Positions 12,983 to 13,730 of a DNA stretch of 13,730 bases are shown here, piece after piece. The position numbers and the translations under genes were made by a program. Below the pieces are notes generated by a model that worked only from the letters and a program-made list of their open reading frames with translations, was not told the DNA's origin and made no database searches. Source of the DNA: Planctomycetota bacterium (lineage in GTDB: Bacteria > Planctomycetota > UBA1135 > GCA-002686595); NCBI GenBank assembly GCA_004296785.1, contig SCVU01000724.1:1-13730 (forward strand). Direction: 5' to 3'. The stretch's first letter is position 1. Every line of letters begins with the position of its first letter.

Positions 12983-13730
12983 ATGGCCGCCGCACTCCTC
13001 GCCGCGCTCGCACTCGCATGCGCGACGGCGCTGTGCGCGAGCTGGGGCCCCGCGAACCACCTCGAGTTCGCGACGCGGATCTACCGCCACCGGCGCACCG
13101 CGCTGACGCGCGAGACCGCGCAACTGCTCGACTCGAACCGCCGCGCGTTCTTCTACGGCAACATCGCGGCGGACATCATCAACTTCAAGGGCTACGGCGG
13201 GCACTACAACCACTGCCACCGCTGGACGATCGTCGACGAGATGCGCGCGCTCGCGAAGAGCGACGCCGAGCGCGCGTTCGCGCTGGGCTACCTCGCGCAC
13301 CTCGCCGCCGACACGATCGCGCACAACCACTTCGTGCCGTACCACCTCGCGCGCTACCAGCGCGCCGGACAGCTCGGCCACCTGTACTGGGAGATGAGCG
13401 CCGATCGCTTCGTGGCCGAGGACCGCTGGGACATCGTGTACGAGATCAAGTGCGATCGGCGCATGGCGCGGCTGGACGAGCTCGTGCACGCGACGGTGCC
13501 GCGCGCCGTGCTGTCGAAGGGAACGAACAAGTTCCTGTTCAACCACGTGCTGCTGGTCAGCGAGGGACGGCGCTGGCGGCGCGGGCTGGAGAGCCTGCAT
13601 CCGCTGGTCGAGCTGCGCCTGTCCAAGCGCTTCCTCGAGCTGTTCCAGCGCGCCGCCGTCGCGCGCATCGAGCTCGCGCTCTCGCCGCGCGGCCTGTCGA
13701 AGCTGATCCACGTCGACACGAACGGCAAGG
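12983..13730 (+). CDS. Exported zinc-dependent phospholipase C-like protein, 3'-truncated by the window edge
   Basis: 249 codons are visible with no stop; the gene continues beyond the window. A signal peptide (residues 1-20, hydrophobic to A-L-C-A-S) is followed by W21-G-P-A-N-H. In zinc-dependent phospholipase C enzymes the mature N-terminal Trp is a zinc ligand, so cleavage after Ser20 would fit that chemistry. Other ligand positions are present: FYGNIAADI with Asp64, HYNHCHRW (74-81), GYLAHLAADTIAHNHFVP with His106, Asp110 and His116 (H-x3-D-x5-H as in B. cereus PC-PLC), and HLYWE with His133 and Glu137 (H-x3-E). It probably hydrolyses phosphodiesters outside the cytoplasm; members of this Pfam family in environmental bacteria are mostly uncharacterised. 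It follows apaG by 23 bases. No link to the glycan genes is evident. Confidence 0.85.
   Translation, partial: MAAALLAALALACATALCASWGPANHLEFATRIYRHRRTALTRETAQLLDSNRRAFFYGNIAADIINFKGYGGHYNHCHRWTIVDEMRALAKSDAERAFALGYLAHLAADTIAHNHFVPYHLARYQRAGQLGHLYWEMSADRFVAEDRWDIVYEIKCDRRMARLDELVHATVPRAVLSKGTNKFLFNHVLLVSEGRRWRRGLESLHPLVELRLSKRFLELFQRAAVARIELALSPRGLSKLIHVDTNGK

Noticed and set aside
12983..13030. Lipoprotein signal for the phospholipase-like protein
   Set aside because: Neither Cys13 nor Cys18 is preceded by a proper lipobox, and cleavage after Ser20 fits the zinc-binding Trp.

Overview
The window is very GC-rich (about 70-80% in the lines I counted) and densely packed with genes. No stretch longer than about 130 bases lacks a gene. 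It looks like chromosome from a free-living, high-GC, Gram-negative-type bacterium. The envelope logic is that of an outer membrane: a WaaE/KdtX-like glycosyltransferase, a WaaG-like glycosyltransferase and a WaaP/KdkA-like sugar kinase lie in one neighbourhood. I cannot name the phylum from sequence alone; high-GC Planctomycetota, Myxococcota or a related uncultured lineage would fit. I saw no tRNA, rRNA, CRISPR array, insertion sequence or obvious intrinsic terminator.

Layout, left to right. (1) Minus-strand block 1-4457, read leftwards: a GT4 glycosyltransferase, a GT2 WaaE-like glycosyltransferase, a large exported protein with a gluzincin-like region and a GH113-like region (both apparently lacking catalytic residues), then the first 41 codons of a probable RecG helicase. 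(2) A plus-strand WaaG-like GT4 (4555-5733), divergent from block 1 across 97 bases that hold an 8-bp inverted repeat. (3) A minus-strand pair (5730-6997): a sulfotransferase followed by a small one-pass membrane protein with a PDZ-like domain. (4) Plus-strand asnB-type amidotransferase (7034-8983), divergent from the sulfotransferase across only 36 bases. (5) A tight minus-strand operon (8911-12381), read leftwards: methyltransferase, methyltransferase, Kdo/WaaP-type kinase, GT4 glycosyltransferase. (6) Plus-strand apaG (12510-12959), then a zinc-dependent phospholipase C-like exported protein cut off by the window end.

Taken together this is a surface-glycan locus. Three GT4 enzymes and one GT2 enzyme would build an oligosaccharide. 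The kinase, sulfotransferase, two methyltransferases and the amidotransferase would decorate it with phosphate, sulfate, methyl and amide groups. The substrates are inferred, not shown. No polymerase, flippase or nucleotide-sugar synthesis gene lies in the window, so a core-oligosaccharide (LOS-like) product is a better guess than a long polymer. RecG, ApaG and the phospholipase-like protein look like unrelated flanking genes.

The most unusual items are the double-degenerate periplasmic protein at 206-2530; the nine-base TATCATCCG signal just before both asnB and apaG, which suggests leaderless or near-leaderless transcripts; the inverted repeats in all three divergent gaps; and two tail-to-tail gene overlaps, one of which uses a single CTAG as the stop codon on both strands.
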